From: Membranipora membranacea
Lineage: Eukaryota; Bryozoa; Gymnolaemata; Cheilostomatida; Membraniporidae
NCBI GenBank assembly: GCA_914767715.1
Contig: OU612065.1
Coordinates: 60,001 to 124,000, forward strand
Direction: 5' to 3'
Length of the DNA: 64,000 nt
Numbering within the stretch: position 1 is the stretch's first letter; every line of letters starts with the position of its first letter. The notes under the pieces were generated by a model that ran no database searches, was not told the origin of the DNA, and saw only the letters and a program-made list of their open reading frames with translations. Made by a program: the position numbers and the translations under genes. Positions 60,831-64,000 of the stretch are shown piece by piece.

Positions 60831-63160
60831 CATGAGTAGCCATCATCATCATGTTTATCGGGCTTATACAGTACATAGTCATAAAGTGCTCATAGATGGG
60901 CAGGGAGACAATTTCTAGGCAGAGGAGACCATTTCTAACACGAATCATAAGTCTTACCCAGAAGCGCCAGGAATTTTGCAGAAGTGGAAATGTAAGAATA
61001 GTGCATAACTTTTGCTGAACTAGCTGCCAGATCAATGAATTAGTTTATGGGACAGACTATATATATTGTTTTGGTCTTTAGATTGAAGATATAAACTACT
61101 GAAAAATAAATTTAATTATGAAAAAAATTATGTAAAGTTATAAACTACATATATGGAAGGCAGCTTCAGCAGATGTCATTCAAGATATGGAAACCTCAAC
61201 AAGATAACCTCCGTAATATTGATCATAAATACGAAATATTTATCCTGTGAAATCTACAGGTCAACCTCCTAATTCTTTATTTTTATACCAATCATAATTT
61301 TGGTATTTCTGCATGACCTTCAATGGCCGAGGGAAGCCCCAGTTTCTTTCAATTGTTAAAACCTTTTACTTGAGGAGAGTTATGAATTTTATTGGACAGG
61401 ATGGGCCTGCAGACAAGAACTTCATAAATGATGACGAGCGCCCGCCCGCCCATAAGCTTTAACTTATACGCATGTGCTGATACAAAGGTGCACACAAGCT
61501 ATGCTGGTACACAGGTACCCGCCTGGCAAGCTTGCCTCTGTCAACTCCAATGTTTCCTGGTTTATTGGTATTGGTTTCTACTGAGGCCAAGCTATTGCTG
61601 GCACAAGTACCTGACCGTCAAGCCTGACTTCTAACCCTGTAAATATATTAATGGCTGGTACAAATACAGCGACAAAGGGGAGACACAGTAGGTATTTAAT
61701 ATTTGGTATATGCTATGGAGTTTATCCTTGCTAATATGAGTAATATATGCTATATAAAGTATAAATATAAAGTCTAATCAATGTGTAATGTGAGCATAGA
61801 GTTGCCGAATCGCAAATCCAAGTTAAAGAATAACAATCTTAGCATGACATAAGTGTTGAATTTAGTAATTTTTAAGAATGCAAGTAGTGCATAGTTGGCC
61901 AAAGATTCTATAAGTAGAATTTCCAATTTATAGTAGTGTCCTCCCGATATACTGTGTATTACATTATCTTAGTCCAGATTGCTATGGCTGATGTGTCCGC
62001 TGTCTGATTTCTACATAATATGAGCTATGTATGAGCATAATACACGTCTTATGAACTACATAATATGTATCATATTATAATGATAATTTTTGGGGCTATC
62101 CTGGCAGCCATACAATCTGATCAATCTGAACATGGGTGTATGTGCAAACCAAATATGCCAATTATCACAATATACTACCACAGAAAATGAGCCAGGATAA
62201 TCTCACCCTTTGCAGTTTGAATGAGTGTTCACAGGCTGTGACCCAAATTTAGAAATATAAGTGTTCTAGAAAGCCGCATGCATTTGACTTGACGTGTGCA
62301 TGCTTTCATCTAACAGGAATATGACACAGATGTCAAGTAATAGTATTATGAAGTCCTAGAATTGTCGTTTCTTGTACAAAAAGAAGACAACACACTAATA
62401 ATTATCCCTCGATATTAATAACTTTTTCAAGAAAAAGCTTGTGTTTTATTGCAAAAAAAAACAATGTCAAGTTAGGAATTACATATACATCACCATCACT
62501 TTGGTTTGAGACTTGCAAAATCAAAAATATTTTGAAACTTATACAGAACTTAAAAAGATAAACGTTTCTGGCATCTACATGATAGGGTGTATAGTCTTAC
62601 TATGGCATTAGCATGATTGAGTGAAGCGACTAATTGTAACAGAAAGTAATGTGAGCTTACATTCACATACTATATTAGTAAGCTCAGTGCTGATATGACA
62701 TCTGTTTGTGTTACATTACTTTCTCGTTACGTAATATATGAGAATCTATGAACCAAAGATTCATACAATGAGGTGACTCATGACTCATGGCAGGTGCTGA
62801 TTGGAGGTGCTGATTAGAGGTGCGATACGATAAGGATTGTCATTAATAATATGAATCAGGCTGTAAATAGTGTGTGGTTGTGACAATCTACTATCAAACT
62901 TTATAAAACTACTTTAAACATTTATGAAGACAAAATGTTCAAACAATCTGATCTAGAAAGGCAGGTATGGTGTAGTGTGTGATGTAGTGTTGGCTCTGAT
63001 TGATTGATTATACATTGTTAAGGTATGATTGGTGTAGAGGGGGATCTATACATTATATGTCACAAAGTGGGGAGAGGAAAGACATATGATGTTATATGTA
63101 TGTTATATATATATATATATATATAATATACATATAACCGATATCCACATAGATACACAC
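60831..63160. other. Intergenic between two convergent genes
   Basis: No gene recognised. It contains a small inverted repeat at 62636-62733 and a (TA)n run near 63104-63125. Confidence 0.4.
62636..62733. repeat. Small inverted repeat
   Basis: GTAACAGAAAGTAATGT pairs with ACATTACTTTCTCGTTAC, with a second nested pair GAGCTTAC/GTAAGCTC. Possibly a tiny MITE. Confidence 0.55.
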
Positions 63161-63164
63161 AGAT

Positions 63165-63927
63165 TTAGGTTAGCATAAGTCCTACGATCAGAAGACTGTT
63201 AACTGAACTGATATTTTTATATCCAGATATGAGGCGGTAAGCACAGCCCAATATATCATCACGTATAGCCGCTGATCCTCTGATCGGTAATCTATCATTC
63301 CAGTCATCTCCAACCGTTCTACAAATATAATCAGCAAGTATTTAGATTGTTAGCCACGCTAACCATTCACAATCAGTACCAAATTGTAAATGTGACAAAA
63401 TCAGCTGCGAGACTGAACAAGAATCAGGTAGACATACAGCCAGACAGACAGTCAGACAGACATACAGCCAGACAGTCAGACAGCCAGACAGACAGTCAGA
63501 CAGACAGGCAGACAGACACACAGACAGACACACAGGTGATATAAGAGTAGAAGCACTTTACACTTAATACTTTATCTTATCTATAGTTTATTAACCGTAT
63601 GCTCATATTCACAGAGGCGTTTAGGCATCGGAGATCGATTTATTACCTGAAAAGCATAATGACTCCAGTAAATCCAGCCAACGTCTGAATTAGTCTGCTG
63701 TCACCATCGTCCTCGTCAAGATAGGAATCACATTCTAAGTCCAGATCCTCTAGTATTGTAGATATGAACTGGTATATGCACTGTTGGATTGTGTGACAGT
63801 ATGACTTGTGTATATCATTATTATTCGTCTCTAGCTCATGTATATAGTGCCATAATAACATATCAGCGATGAATGTCGCCCAATCGTAGACTCCATTACC
63901 ATAATGACTCAACTCAGAACCAAATGC
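63165..63927 (-). CDS. Unidentified protein, last two exons
   Basis: Exon 63927-63647 (phase 0 start, phase 2 end) joins exon 63318-63165, which ends at TAA 63165. Together they give 144 residues of C-terminus. The first exon has alternating hydrophobic helices (DWATFIADMLLWHYIHEL, CIYQFISTILEDL), an acidic loop (SYLDEDDGDSR) and LAGFTGVIMLF. The second has GDDWNDRLPIRGSAAIRDD. The texture suggests a helical-repeat protein, but I do not recognise it. The rest of the gene lies right of the window. Confidence 0.65.
63430..63536. repeat. (CAGA)n-type microsatellite
   Basis: CAGACAGACAGTCAGACAGA-like repeats in the intron of the last gene. Confidence 0.9.
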
Positions 63928-64000
63928 CTACAACAGTAAATATACAATATATAATAAACACACCCATATGCCTACGGTACCCATAGGCATATGGGGTGAC

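Overview
This window is nuclear DNA from an animal. Every recognisable gene is split by short introns with GT..AG borders. The genes are metazoan types: a CARD-domain gene, nucleoporin Nup107, mitochondrial elongation factor Tu, and an MPP7-like MAGUK with L27-PDZ-SH3-GUK layout. The DNA is AT-rich, introns are mostly a few hundred bases, and mobile elements and minisatellites are dense. An early-branching animal such as a sponge would fit, but the species cannot be fixed from the sequence alone. All splice models were built by hand from reading-frame continuity, GT/AG borders and remembered family features; nothing was aligned by software.

Layout, left to right. 1-4285: minus-strand CARD gene whose first two exons lie inside a 2,081-bp unit present twice in tandem. 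4182-5971: a terminal-inverted-repeat element. 6550-12500: a 6-kb minisatellite of 24-bp units with higher-order structure. 12539-21531: Nup107 (minus, 14 exons found, last exon not found). 21532-26701: intergenic DNA with LINE remnants and a MITE. 26702-37298 (perhaps starting at 41035): TUFM (minus), whose introns carry a hAT-like MITE, a complete but frameshifted Ty1/copia retrotransposon (itself hit by a tRNA-derived SINE) and a 1.16-kb palindromic TTAA element. 37504-43363: intergenic, with a nested palindrome and a LINE fragment. 43403-60673: MPP7-like gene (plus, 14 coding exons, 577 codons), whose introns hold several minisatellites and two DNA transposons. 60830-63160: nearly empty. 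63165-63927: last two exons of an unidentified minus-strand gene.

The genes do not form a pathway: nuclear pore scaffold, mitochondrial translation, cell-polarity scaffold and a death-fold adaptor are simply neighbours. The striking feature is how the repeats relate to the genes. Minisatellites sit right beside splice sites or a stop codon, and their units contain splice-like signals. The largest array abuts one end of a palindromic transposon family that has a complete copy at 47475-48738, and its repeat unit closely resembles a piece of that element's interior, so the array may have grown out of transposon DNA.
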